This document shows, in pieces, positions 1-7,197 of a DNA stretch of 8,298 nucleotides. A program made the position numbers and the translations under genes. The stretch comes from Roseimaritima sp. (GTDB taxonomy: Bacteria; Planctomycetota; Planctomycetia; Pirellulales; Pirellulaceae): positions 1-8,298 of the forward strand of contig SLFV01000172.1 of the NCBI GenBank assembly GCA_007124075.1, read 5' to 3'. How positions within the stretch are numbered: the stretch's first letter is position 1; the number at the start of each line of letters is the position of its first letter. The notes below the pieces were generated by a model that ran no database searches, was not told the origin of the DNA, and saw nothing but the letters and a program-made list of their open reading frames with translations.

Positions 1-977
1 CCTATTTGCATTTTCAAAAGCGTTTGGGTTCGGGGTTGGTGGCGATTCGTCCGCGAAACAATTGGCGTTTGCAGGGTGATGGAGTATTGGCGTGTAACAT
101 CGAAGACCAGCAGGCGATGGACGCGTTGTGGGAGCGCTATCAATTCGGCAGTGTGCTTAGTTTCGGTGGATCGTGCCGACTGAAGGCGTGCGAACTTGAT
201 CCTGCGATGGCGGATCGCGTGAATGTTTCCGGAACGAAAAATATCGTTCGCAATGCGGTTCGTTACGGGGCCAGGATGGTTCATCTGTCCAGCGATTTAG
301 TCTTCGCCGGACGCGATCAGGGAGGATATCGGGAGACCGACATCGCCGATCCCGTCACGGTCTACGGCAAAACAATGGTGCAAGCGGAGCAGGAAGTATT
401 GGGTAGCGACCCGCTGGCTTGCGTGTTACGGATCTCATTACCGATGGGACCGAGTTTCGGCGGGCACGCCGGGGCGATCGACTGGATTGAGTCCCGGTTT
501 TCCAAGCAACGACCGGCGACGCTGTATTTTGACGAAATCCGCACGCCAACCTACGTCGACTGTATGAATAGGCTGTACGAAAGGTTACTTTCGACACCTT
601 TGGCGGGGCTGTACCATGCCGGCGGAGTCCGGTGTCTAAGCCTTTATCAGATTGGACAGATCATCAATCGAGTTGGCGGGTATGCCCCTAATCATCTGCA
701 CGGTTGCGCGCGTGCGGATGCCGGTCCCGTGCCACCGCGAGCGGGGAATGTTTCCATGGATTCAGGGCTGTTAACAAAGGCCCTCGGTGGGCCATTGTTC
801 CAGCCATGGCCGCACGACGAACGGTTGGTGCCCACGGGCCAATATTGGCACTACGACCGTCCAACGCAGCACAAACAGCCATTGCAAAGTACAGCAGGCT
901 GCGGTCAAGCTGGTAACGTTGATTCACCTTCCTTTACAGAGGGCTCGCCTCCGGACATCGTGCGATGGTTAATGTGA
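1..977 (+). CDS. RmlD-like dTDP-4-dehydrorhamnose reductase family protein (SDR), 5' end missing
   Basis: This is an extended short-chain dehydrogenase/reductase of the RmlD/MAT2B type, whose members reduce dTDP-4-keto sugars with NAD(P)H in the cytoplasm. The frame is open to the left edge (first full codon at 3) and the N-terminal Gly-rich Rossmann motif is absent, so the gene starts outside the window; the TTG at 6 is probably internal. Numbering from that TTG, residues 73-78 (NVSGTK) and 92-100 (VHLSSDLVF) match the family's Asn-x2-Gly-Thr and Ser/Thr-Asp-x-Val-Phe strands. RETDIADP follows at 109-116. RTPTYVD (179-185) and LYHAGG...LSLYQIG match the substrate-binding C-terminal part. The active-site motif reads Y120-G-K-T-M124, so the lysine of Tyr-x3-Lys is methionine. 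The last ~40 residues are polar and not typical of the family. The TGA stop is at 975-977. The family call is firm; the exact substrate and activity are not. Confidence 0.85.
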   Translation, partial: YLHFQKRLGSGLVAIRPRNNWRLQGDGVLACNIEDQQAMDALWERYQFGSVLSFGGSCRLKACELDPAMADRVNVSGTKNIVRNAVRYGARMVHLSSDLVFAGRDQGGYRETDIADPVTVYGKTMVQAEQEVLGSDPLACVLRISLPMGPSFGGHAGAIDWIESRFSKQRPATLYFDEIRTPTYVDCMNRLYERLLSTPLAGLYHAGGVRCLSLYQIGQIINRVGGYAPNHLHGCARADAGPVPPRAGNVSMDSGLLTKALGGPLFQPWPHDERLVPTGQYWHYDRPTQHKQPLQSTAGCGQAGNVDSPSFTEGSPPDIVRWLM

Positions 978-1039
978 AATACAGCCCTTGCCCGTCCGGT
1001 TGTCAGGGCCAGCATCTTTCCTAGCAGAGCTTCGTCATC

Positions 1040-1270
1040 ATGCGTGCTGATCAGATCCTTGTTTCTGCAATCGCTACCATTGTTGGGCTGGGGGTGTTAC
1101 TGGGTGCCTGTCAAATCTGGTCGTTACCATACCGTTGGAAGTTCATTCAAAACGTAGATCGACGCTGGGGCCGCACGGCGGCCACGGTAACGCTGTGGAT
1201 TCTTGCTTGTTTGTTACTCGGGCTGGCAGCCATGATTGCGTTGGACTATCGCCCCAGCTACGCTCGCTAA
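1040..1270 (+). CDS. Small two-helix membrane protein of unknown function (76 aa)
   Basis: I do not recognise a named family. The ATG at 1040 opens a 76-residue protein with two hydrophobic segments, about residues 6-24 (LVSAIATIVGLGVLLGAC) and 49-67 (TVTLWILACLLLGLAAMIA). A short basic loop with RWKFIQNVDRRWGR lies between them. The positive-inside rule places this loop in the cytoplasm with both termini outside. The ATG lies 62 bp after the reductase stop, on the same strand, so the two genes may be co-transcribed. No clear Shine-Dalgarno sequence precedes it. The TAA stop at 1268-1270 lies inside the left terminal repeat of the palindromic element at 1267-1411, so the C-terminus may have been shortened by that element. 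The hydrophobic pattern and intact frame support a real gene, but its role is unknown. Confidence 0.6.
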   Translation: MRADQILVSAIATIVGLGVLLGACQIWSLPYRWKFIQNVDRRWGRTAATVTLWILACLLLGLAAMIALDYRPSYAR

Positions 1271-1316
1271 GCATCGTGCGATAAACAACTGTCTGACCTT
1301 TCTCCCTCTCTCTAAA

Positions 1317-1355
1317 TCTTTCCCGGCTATTCCTGCTCCACAGGGCCGGGAGAGA
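1317..1355. terminator. Hairpin between convergent genes, possible bidirectional terminator
   Basis: Bases 1317-1327 pair with 1345-1355 (11 bp, one T-G wobble). After a four-base bulge (1328-1331) the stem continues as CCTG (1332-1335) with CAGG (1341-1344), closing a five-base loop. The outer 26-bp repeats of the same element could stack beneath it. There is no uridine tract directly after the stem on either strand, so classical intrinsic termination is not assured. The position between two converging genes makes a role in transcript ending or 3'-end protection plausible. Confidence 0.35.
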
Positions 1356-1377
1356 CAGTAGGGCCGGGAGAGACAGT
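1342..1377. repeat. Perfect tandem duplication of an 18-bp unit
   Basis: The unit AGGGCCGGGAGAGACAGT occurs at 1342-1359 and again, identically and without a spacer, at 1360-1377. The first copy can pair with the inverted partner at 1317-1327 (TCTTTCCCGGC, one T-G wobble). Both copies lie inside the larger palindromic element. Copy number may vary between strains through slippage. Confidence 0.9.
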
Positions 1378-1436
1378 TCAAAGGAACAGTTATTTATCGC
1401 ACGATGCTTAGTCTTAGGGACGGCGACGGACAAGCG

Positions 1437-2090
1437 TCAATCGGTTTGTGCAACGGACTGCATGCCTTTATAGGCGAGGACGGGTAGAAAGACCTCAAGG
1501 AATTCCCGAACGGGTGAGGGTTGGCCCATTTCTCCCGGCGCGCCAGCGACTTGCAGTTTATACAGGCGATCGGTCAGCCAAAATCGCGGGTATTTTGCCG
1601 CGTTCCATGGTCCACCGTCGCTCCATGCGTACCAAACTTCCAGATGTGCAGATTCCGCATCCCGATGCCGGAAGCGCGCTTTCCAGAGGCTGTGTTGATC
1701 GTCGGCCAAGTCAAGGTCAACGGTCATCGTCTCGCCATCTGCCACCGTTCCACTGCTGGTGTAGCAGACCTCGGGAACATGAACCGCGATGGGACCACGG
1801 GGCCCAAATAGCACTGCCAAATTGATGCGATCCCCTGTCGACGGTCGCCAATATTCACGAACGGTTGATCCGTAGCAACCTAAGATTTTATCGGCGACCG
1901 CACCCAATTCGGACTCCTCGACCAGTTCCCAGTCTCCGACCCTGTCGGGCAATTGATTTAGTTTTTGACCGATCTCCCGCAAATCGGGTTGATGGGTCCA
2001 ACGTCCGTCAAGGTAACCGTGGACAACTCCAGACAGCAGGACCAAACCACAGGCGATTACCAACCCTAAAATTCGCGACGAATGACGCAT
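1437..2090 (-). CDS. epsI: EpsI family protein (DUF3485), exosortase-associated
   Basis: This 217-residue protein has the marks of the EpsI/DUF3485 family, which accompanies exosortases in EPS loci and is sometimes fused to their C-terminus. The biochemical role of the family is not settled. One N-terminal membrane segment (about residues 7-25) would anchor a periplasmic domain. Family signatures are LPDRVGDWE (47-55), the tyrosine/arginine stretch YGSTVREYWRP (73-83), the core HVPEVCY with His104, Pro106 and Cys109, and a late LEVWYAW segment (150-156). The ATG at 2090 is the natural start because it precedes the hydrophobic segment directly; no strong Shine-Dalgarno is seen. The gene lies 42 bp after the TPR gene in the same direction, so it is probably last in that operon, and the palindromic element follows it. 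No exosortase is encoded in the window. Confidence 0.85.
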   Translation of the reverse strand: MRHSSRILGLVIACGLVLLSGVVHGYLDGRWTHQPDLREIGQKLNQLPDRVGDWELVEESELGAVADKILGCYGSTVREYWRPSTGDRINLAVLFGPRGPIAVHVPEVCYTSSGTVADGETMTVDLDLADDQHSLWKARFRHRDAESAHLEVWYAWSDGGPWNAAKYPRFWLTDRLYKLQVAGAPGEMGQPSPVREFLEVFLPVLAYKGMQSVAQTD

Positions 2091-2132
2091 GGAGTATCTT
2101 TTTTAAATAGGTTGCGATTGATCAAGCATTGC

Positions 2133-5100
2133 TTAGCGAAACAAACGCTCCAGTTCTGTGATCTCATCTCGTTCAGCAGGTGTCAGCACCGACCCCGTCA
2201 GTCCAGCAAAATCCAGTTTTTCCCAATGCAGCTTTGCCTCCTCCGTTTTATTGGCCGCCACCAAAGCACTGATGAGATGGAATCGAAACCTGGGGTCATC
2301 AGACAACGCGCTGGCTTCTTGCAAGGCATTGATCGCTTCGGCGATGCGGTCGTTGCGAAGGAGGACCACCCCTTGCGTATCCAAGAGTTCGGGACTGCGA
2401 CCATGGATTTCAATGGCTCGCTGGATTCTTGGTAAAGCGTCGGATTGCCTGCCATCAATCTCCGAAAGCGCCATGGCCAAATTATTTAGAACTCGAACGT
2501 TCCGCGGTGCCAACTGCTCGGCTCGTTCGTACAACAACACCGCTTCGGCATACCGGTGCTGAGCAAGGCGTAACGTCGCGATCGCTTCGACCAGTCGAGC
2601 GTCGTCGCCGTACGAACGTAACGCCTGTGTGAACGACTGCTCCAACTCCGCCGTGACATTGCCATGCAACCCCCCCATGATCACGATGTCAGCCAGAGTA
2701 GAGATCGCCAGGGGTTCCTTGTTTTTGCGGAAGTGCGTCTGGCAGATCTTCGCGGCATCTCGAAACCGACCGTCACGGGCTAGCGCAGTGACGTATACCG
2801 AAAACTTATCGCCATTTTTCGCGTACGCTTGCGACAACCAATCTATCGCCTGTCGATGGAAACCCAAATTAGAAAGCGTCCTGCCGCCAATTTCCAGCAA
2901 AGTGTCTAAAGCCAAAGCGTCATCCTGCCGGACCTTTTCCAGCCACTGGTTGCTGATGGAGTCAACGTCGACCTCTTCGCCGGCCTGTTTTGCCAAGCGG
3001 AGTCGTAGCTCCAGCCCCCGGCCGGTGCCAAGTGCAACCGCGTCCAAGCGATCCGCCAACCCGGGAACCTGATCTAGTTGGTCGGCGCGTAGCAACAGAT
3101 CGCCGTGCCGATACAGGTCAATCGGGGCGGGAGGGACGCGGCGTGTCATTTCGGAGTACAACCGTAGTGCCTCGTTGAGAAACCGACGTGAGCTCGCAGA
3201 TTCCGGCTCCTGCTCGCTGCCCAGGACCCAGCGGCGAGTCTCCAACGCAGCCAGTAGTCGCATCGCGTCATCTGTCTGCTCGCCTCCGAGGCGAATCAAC
3301 TGACGCAGGATCGTAGCCGCTTGCTCCTGCTGTTCCGTATCACCACGTTGCATCAAAATCAGGGCATACAGCAACCGGTTCGACTGCGATGAGGTGTCTT
3401 CGGATTGCAAAAGCTGATCCAGCCGACGCCATGGGATTTCTGCTCCCTGCCGCAGTGCCAGAGCAATTGCCAGGCGGTTGCGAATGTCCAGACGCGTCGG
3501 GGCTGCTTGATAGGCCTGTTCCAGCATCGCCAACGATTGTGCGTCATCACGCACCTGTCGATAGTAGTCCGAAAATGCCAGCAGAAGATCCGGGTCTTGC
3601 GGCGAGTTTTTGCGAGCCTGATTCAACACCGGTAGGGCCGCGTCGGGTTCGTTGATTTGCAAGTAGCTAGAAGCAACAAACAGTGACCTCCGTGGTTCGG
3701 CCACATTGCTTTTCAAGGCTTGTTCCAAGATTTGCTGGAGTTGCGGATCGGACTGAGAAAATGCCAAACGGGCCAACAATTGGTAAGCCTGCAGGCTGCT
3801 GTCTTTGGAAAGCTTCAAAGCACGACGGTACGAAGAATTTGCCTCTGCCAGCAGTTCGGAATTTTGTTCCGTTTCCTCCGAACCCTCCGACTCCAATAAT
3901 GTCGCGGCGGCCACTTGCCCACGCAGCAGCCAGCCGTTGGGGTCATCAGGGTTGGCTTGGGTCATCGCGCGTGCCATTTCCAGGCCCTGTCTCAGCTCCC
4001 CCCTCTTTTCCGACAAGGCGATCGACAACGTCGCAATCGTGGGGTCCGACTGCGTCGATTGTGCGAACCAAGCAAGTTCGCGTTCGGCTTCGTCGGTCTT
4101 CCCCGCCGCGGTCAACTGGGAAACCAGCATCAGGATTGTCGACGCACGACGATCACCGGTACGAATCCCTTCTCGCAACCGTTCGATTGCCCGTTGTGTT
4201 TGGCCACGGACCATCGCGGTTTGACCTACCAGCGTCGAAGCGAGAGCCCACTGTGGGCGCCGAGCCATGATTGTGGTTTGCAACCTCTCGACTTCCTGCA
4301 GGATTTCCCGACGCCTTTGGTCGTTGGGGTTTTCTTGCGAAGCGAGACGCAATAAACGAGTCGCCCTTGCCAATCGCCACCATGTTCCCGATTCGCCTTC
4401 AAGCTTGCGGAGCTCTTGCTCCCAACGCTCGGACTCGCCTTCTAATGCAGGTGCCGTGCCATCCAAGGGCCGGGTTGCTTCACGAATGTTTGCGATTGAA
4501 AAGAGCTGGAATAGATGAACCGCTCCGCGTTCTGGCGGTGGAATCTGTTGCAATAATTCATAAGCCTGCTGACGGTCGCCGGTCGCTTCGGCGTAATCGG
4601 CCGCCACTTTCAGTACCGTTTTGGCTGCAGAGGGATGCTTGGCGGCATGATCCATCAGACGCTCAATAGCTTGGTTCAAATTGCCGCCCATTACCTCCGC
4701 CCTGGCAGCAATCAGAGCATATTCCACTGTTTGCGATCCATGGATCGCTGCCAGCCTAGATAGCACCTGGTCCAGACGCTGTTGGTCTGCACGCGATGCC
4801 AGCGCGTAAGCTGCCGCTGACTGCATCTCCTCGTTGTCGGGGTACTGTTCGGATAACTCCAGCAACCAATCGATACTGTCAGCCTGTTTGCCCTGACCCT
4901 CTGGCTGAATTGCCAATGAGATCAGTTGCCACTGTGCCATCAACATGTCACGTTGCGGGGTCGCTTCCGCGGGAAGCCGTTGGATTTGTTGCCGAAGCTT
5001 GTCCATCGAGTTGGAGATGTTTTTTAGGTTACGCGACGGTGGCGGCAACGCCAATTGTTGCTGCACCATTAAGCGTGCCCGCTGCAGCAAAACGGGTAAC

Positions 5101-6962
5101 GATCCGCTGTCCAACGCTCGCCAATGACGCTCTGCAGCCTGAAAATTCCCCGCAGTGGTCCAACTGCGGGCGGCCGCAATGCGATGTTGTGGCTGATCAG
5201 GGGCCAAACCGGCAGCCCGCTCGAAGGCGGCCGCAGCGAGATCCCATAGCTGCAGCTGCTCGTAGGCGGTTCCCAGCAGTGTCGCGGCGACGGTTCGCTG
5301 CCGATCTGGTATCGATACCTGAGAATCAAGACTAGCTTGCAACTGTTTGATGGCCGGGTCGTAGTTCTCCGCACGCAGCTTGATTTGTCCCTCAATCAAC
5401 CGGTTTGTCCAAATCGCTTGATCTAGCTGTGTCTCCAGTTCGGACCGTCGTGCCGCAGAAAATCTGGCTCCATCAACACCCGAAAGTTGCTGCATCTTGC
5501 GACGAATCAAACGGTTCAGGTCATCGTTGGCTTTGCGTGCAGCATCCAAGTCGCCAAATTCCGCGACCGTTGACACGAAGATTAATTGCAAATTCAGTGA
5601 ATCATCGGCTAACTGGTCAATGCCACGTTTCCAGGTCTGCCAAGCCTGATCGCGACGCCCAGCCAGCCAATCGAATTGTCCCCGATTGAGAAAAGCCGTT
5701 TCTGCACTGGTTCGCGAGACGTCCATCAAAGGCAGTTCTACCAATGCATCCAGCATTTGCACCCGAGCTTCCTCGGTGGCAAAGCCGTCATCCGTCGGAT
5801 TAGGCGAATCGGGAGTAACCGATCGCTGCAGGGCGTACGCAAGACAAATTTCATAATCCCAGAAAGGCACATACGACTGACTGCGCTCCGCAGCAGGCAA
5901 GATGGCCTGAGTAATTCCCGTTTGTGAATCCCCTTCCTGGTCTTGGGCGGCGATTTCCGCACCAACCACTTGCAAACGCTTGATTGCTTGTTGGGCCTGC
6001 TGTGCCAGCGTTGCAGTGGCGGAATCGGGGTCCGTGCGTTGTAAGTATTGATAGGCAATCCATTGCGCCTGGCCGTCCTCGGTACGGTCCAGCAAATCGC
6101 TCGCGATTTCTGCGGCAATTTGCCAAGGGTCGGGGGCGGATGTGTCCACCACGGTTCCCGTAAAAAGCTGGGGCCGGGTCAAAGCCTGTTCAATTAAGAC
6201 ACCCACAATCGCCAGTTCGTTCGGGTTTGCTTGCCATGCAAGTTGAAGCACGTCACCCATTGCTTGCTGGTAAAGCCATCCCCAATAGTTATCTTCTCGT
6301 TCGTAAGTCTCATCAGGCTTTCGCGTTGACGGAGATTCGGTTCGCCGAGAGATCAAGGAATACGCGGTCGCTCGTAATGCCTCGGCATCGCCTTGGGCAG
6401 CATCCAAGGCGATGACGTGTCGTTGAACGTCGCTTGCGAAACGCCCGCCGTATTGCAGTAGTCGTGAAATCAATCGACGTCGCAGCCGCTCCGTAACCTC
6501 AGCCCAGTCGTCATGCTGCTGCAGTTTAGCGACGGCATCCCGAAGCGCCGTCCGTGCCCGATCGACGCGATCGATTCGATTTGCGGGGGGTAAATCGACT
6601 GCATGATCGCAGGCATCTGCCAAATCGACCTGCGACTGCAGATCCTTCGGCGCTATCAGTCGATACTGTTTCAACCAGCGGATCTGGTTCTCCAGATCAC
6701 CTGACTGTTCGGCACGTTGGGCCATTGCTTGCAGGGAGCCTGCAATCGCACGGCTTTGCCACCAATGAACCGCAAACAGCACTGGCAGCAGGATTCCTAA
6801 AATCAAAACGGAACGTTTCAACAGTCGGCGATTCCACTTCCAGTGAATTCGTGGCCGAGACGACTGGTGCTTTGGCCCTTCGGAATCGATGGGAGCGGAG
6901 TCGGCGCTAGCGGAGTGGGAACCCGAATCAGGCGGTTCCGAAGATGATAATTCAGAGGTCAT
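2133..6962 (-). CDS. Giant membrane-anchored TPR protein of the EPS locus (about 1609 aa)
   Basis: Numbered from the ATG at 6962, residues 1-37 are rich in Ser, Pro and acidic residues. A basic stretch (38-50, RIHWKWNRRLLKR) and one transmembrane helix (51-68, SVLILGILLPVLFAVHWW) follow, then a soluble helical region of about 1540 residues that should lie in the periplasm or paryphoplasm. TPR-like helix pairs are clear near 76-107 (GDLENQIRWLKQYRLIAP), 521-590 (ending AAAAFERAAGLAPDQ) and 1457-1588 (YAEAVLLYERAEQLAP, then IAEAINALQEASAL). Many weaker repeats lie between. It recalls the TPR proteins of PEP-CTERM/exosortase EPS loci, but those usually carry a lipobox and this one has none. An in-frame TTG at 6983 would add seven residues; I prefer the ATG because it is a stronger start codon and because it overlaps the stop of the upstream small ORF as ATGA. 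It is probably a scaffold for export or assembly. No catalytic motif is visible. Confidence 0.9.
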   Translation of the reverse strand: MTSELSSSEPPDSGSHSASADSAPIDSEGPKHQSSRPRIHWKWNRRLLKRSVLILGILLPVLFAVHWWQSRAIAGSLQAMAQRAEQSGDLENQIRWLKQYRLIAPKDLQSQVDLADACDHAVDLPPANRIDRVDRARTALRDAVAKLQQHDDWAEVTERLRRRLISRLLQYGGRFASDVQRHVIALDAAQGDAEALRATAYSLISRRTESPSTRKPDETYEREDNYWGWLYQQAMGDVLQLAWQANPNELAIVGVLIEQALTRPQLFTGTVVDTSAPDPWQIAAEIASDLLDRTEDGQAQWIAYQYLQRTDPDSATATLAQQAQQAIKRLQVVGAEIAAQDQEGDSQTGITQAILPAAERSQSYVPFWDYEICLAYALQRSVTPDSPNPTDDGFATEEARVQMLDALVELPLMDVSRTSAETAFLNRGQFDWLAGRRDQAWQTWKRGIDQLADDSLNLQLIFVSTVAEFGDLDAARKANDDLNRLIRRKMQQLSGVDGARFSAARRSELETQLDQAIWTNRLIEGQIKLRAENYDPAIKQLQASLDSQVSIPDRQRTVAATLLGTAYEQLQLWDLAAAAFERAAGLAPDQPQHRIAAARSWTTAGNFQAAERHWRALDSGSLPVLLQRARLMVQQQLALPPPSRNLKNISNSMDKLRQQIQRLPAEATPQRDMLMAQWQLISLAIQPEGQGKQADSIDWLLELSEQYPDNEEMQSAAAYALASRADQQRLDQVLSRLAAIHGSQTVEYALIAARAEVMGGNLNQAIERLMDHAAKHPSAAKTVLKVAADYAEATGDRQQAYELLQQIPPPERGAVHLFQLFSIANIREATRPLDGTAPALEGESERWEQELRKLEGESGTWWRLARATRLLRLASQENPNDQRRREILQEVERLQTTIMARRPQWALASTLVGQTAMVRGQTQRAIERLREGIRTGDRRASTILMLVSQLTAAGKTDEAERELAWFAQSTQSDPTIATLSIALSEKRGELRQGLEMARAMTQANPDDPNGWLLRGQVAAATLLESEGSEETEQNSELLAEANSSYRRALKLSKDSSLQAYQLLARLAFSQSDPQLQQILEQALKSNVAEPRRSLFVASSYLQINEPDAALPVLNQARKNSPQDPDLLLAFSDYYRQVRDDAQSLAMLEQAYQAAPTRLDIRNRLAIALALRQGAEIPWRRLDQLLQSEDTSSQSNRLLYALILMQRGDTEQQEQAATILRQLIRLGGEQTDDAMRLLAALETRRWVLGSEQEPESASSRRFLNEALRLYSEMTRRVPPAPIDLYRHGDLLLRADQLDQVPGLADRLDAVALGTGRGLELRLRLAKQAGEEVDVDSISNQWLEKVRQDDALALDTLLEIGGRTLSNLGFHRQAIDWLSQAYAKNGDKFSVYVTALARDGRFRDAAKICQTHFRKNKEPLAISTLADIVIMGGLHGNVTAELEQSFTQALRSYGDDARLVEAIATLRLAQHRYAEAVLLYERAEQLAPRNVRVLNNLAMALSEIDGRQSDALPRIQRAIEIHGRSPELLDTQGVVLLRNDRIAEAINALQEASALSDDPRFRFHLISALVAANKTEEAKLHWEKLDFAGLTGSVLTPAERDEITELERLFR

Positions 6963-7177
6963 GGTTGCAGCATTGAAAGGCAAGATGCAAAAGCACGCTG
7001 GTCTGCAACGGCTCGCTTAGTTGCTAAGGATCGGTTGAGAAAAGGGTTCGGTGCCATTGAATTCAGGCACACACAGGGCAAGAAGTTGGGAATCGGTGGG
7101 AGCGTAGCCTGCGCCCTCAAGATTGAAAATGAACCTGCCCCAAACGCACGATCGATCTCCCCGTAGGGTTTCGGCAT
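6959..7177 (-). CDS. Possible small ORF (72 codons) coupled to the TPR gene
   Basis: This ORF nearly fills the gap between the kinase and TPR genes. Its ATG lies 20 bp after the kinase stop, with an AGGG about nine bases upstream that could serve as a Shine-Dalgarno. Its TGA overlaps the ATG of the TPR gene as ATGA, an arrangement typical of translational coupling. The product has no recognisable domain, no clear membrane segment and four cysteines. Proline and alanine are frequent. Codon use gives no strong coding signal by eye. The alternative is an untranslated leader of about 235 bp, with the overlap arising by chance. The case rests on spacing alone. Confidence 0.3.
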   Translation of the reverse strand: MPKPYGEIDRAFGAGSFSILRAQATLPPIPNFLPCVCLNSMAPNPFLNRSLATKRAVADQRAFASCLSMLQP

Positions 7178-7197
7178 GGAAATGGGCCCTAAGGCGA

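Larger units (their letters stand above)
1267..1411. repeat. Palindromic MITE/REP-like element with 26-bp terminal inverted repeats
   Basis: Bases 1267-1292 and 1386-1411 are inverted repeats of 26 bp with a single mismatch (C at 1286 against the complement of the other arm). The ends read CTAAGCATCGTGCGATAAA and TTTATCGCACGATGCTTAG. The interior holds a perfect 18-bp tandem duplication (1342-1377) and an inverted partner of part of that unit at 1317-1327, giving a folded structure of about 145 nt. No ORF inside it looks real. It fills the gap between two convergent genes, supplies the stop of the plus-strand gene and ends 25 bp before the stop of the EpsI gene. No target-site duplication is evident at the borders. 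A non-autonomous mobile element, a REP/RAYT-type repeat, or a purely structural terminator region are all possible. Confidence 0.8.

Noticed and set aside
984..1008. CCCT...AGGG stem after the reductase gene as a terminator
   Set aside because: The stem is only four base pairs with a long loop and no T-tract, and the next gene on the same strand follows at 1040.
1143..1433. Minus-strand 96-codon ORF across the palindromic element
   Set aside because: It runs through the repeat and antisense to the small membrane protein; its composition is repeat-derived and no start context supports it.
2124..2134. Short palindrome AAGCATTGCTT at the end of the TPR gene
   Set aside because: With five-base arms and a one-base centre it cannot form a stable hairpin, and it lies within a 42-bp operon gap where a terminator is not expected.
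3683..4270. Plus-strand 195-codon ORF opposite the TPR gene
   Set aside because: It lies wholly antisense to a strong coding region, has low-complexity Pro/Ser/Arg composition, and matches no family; it is a frame shadow of the TPR gene.
6963..7197. Sigma-70 or sigma-54 promoter in the gap before the TPR gene
   Set aside because: TTGGGG and TGGCAC hexamers occur on the minus strand, but neither has a fitting partner at the right spacing.
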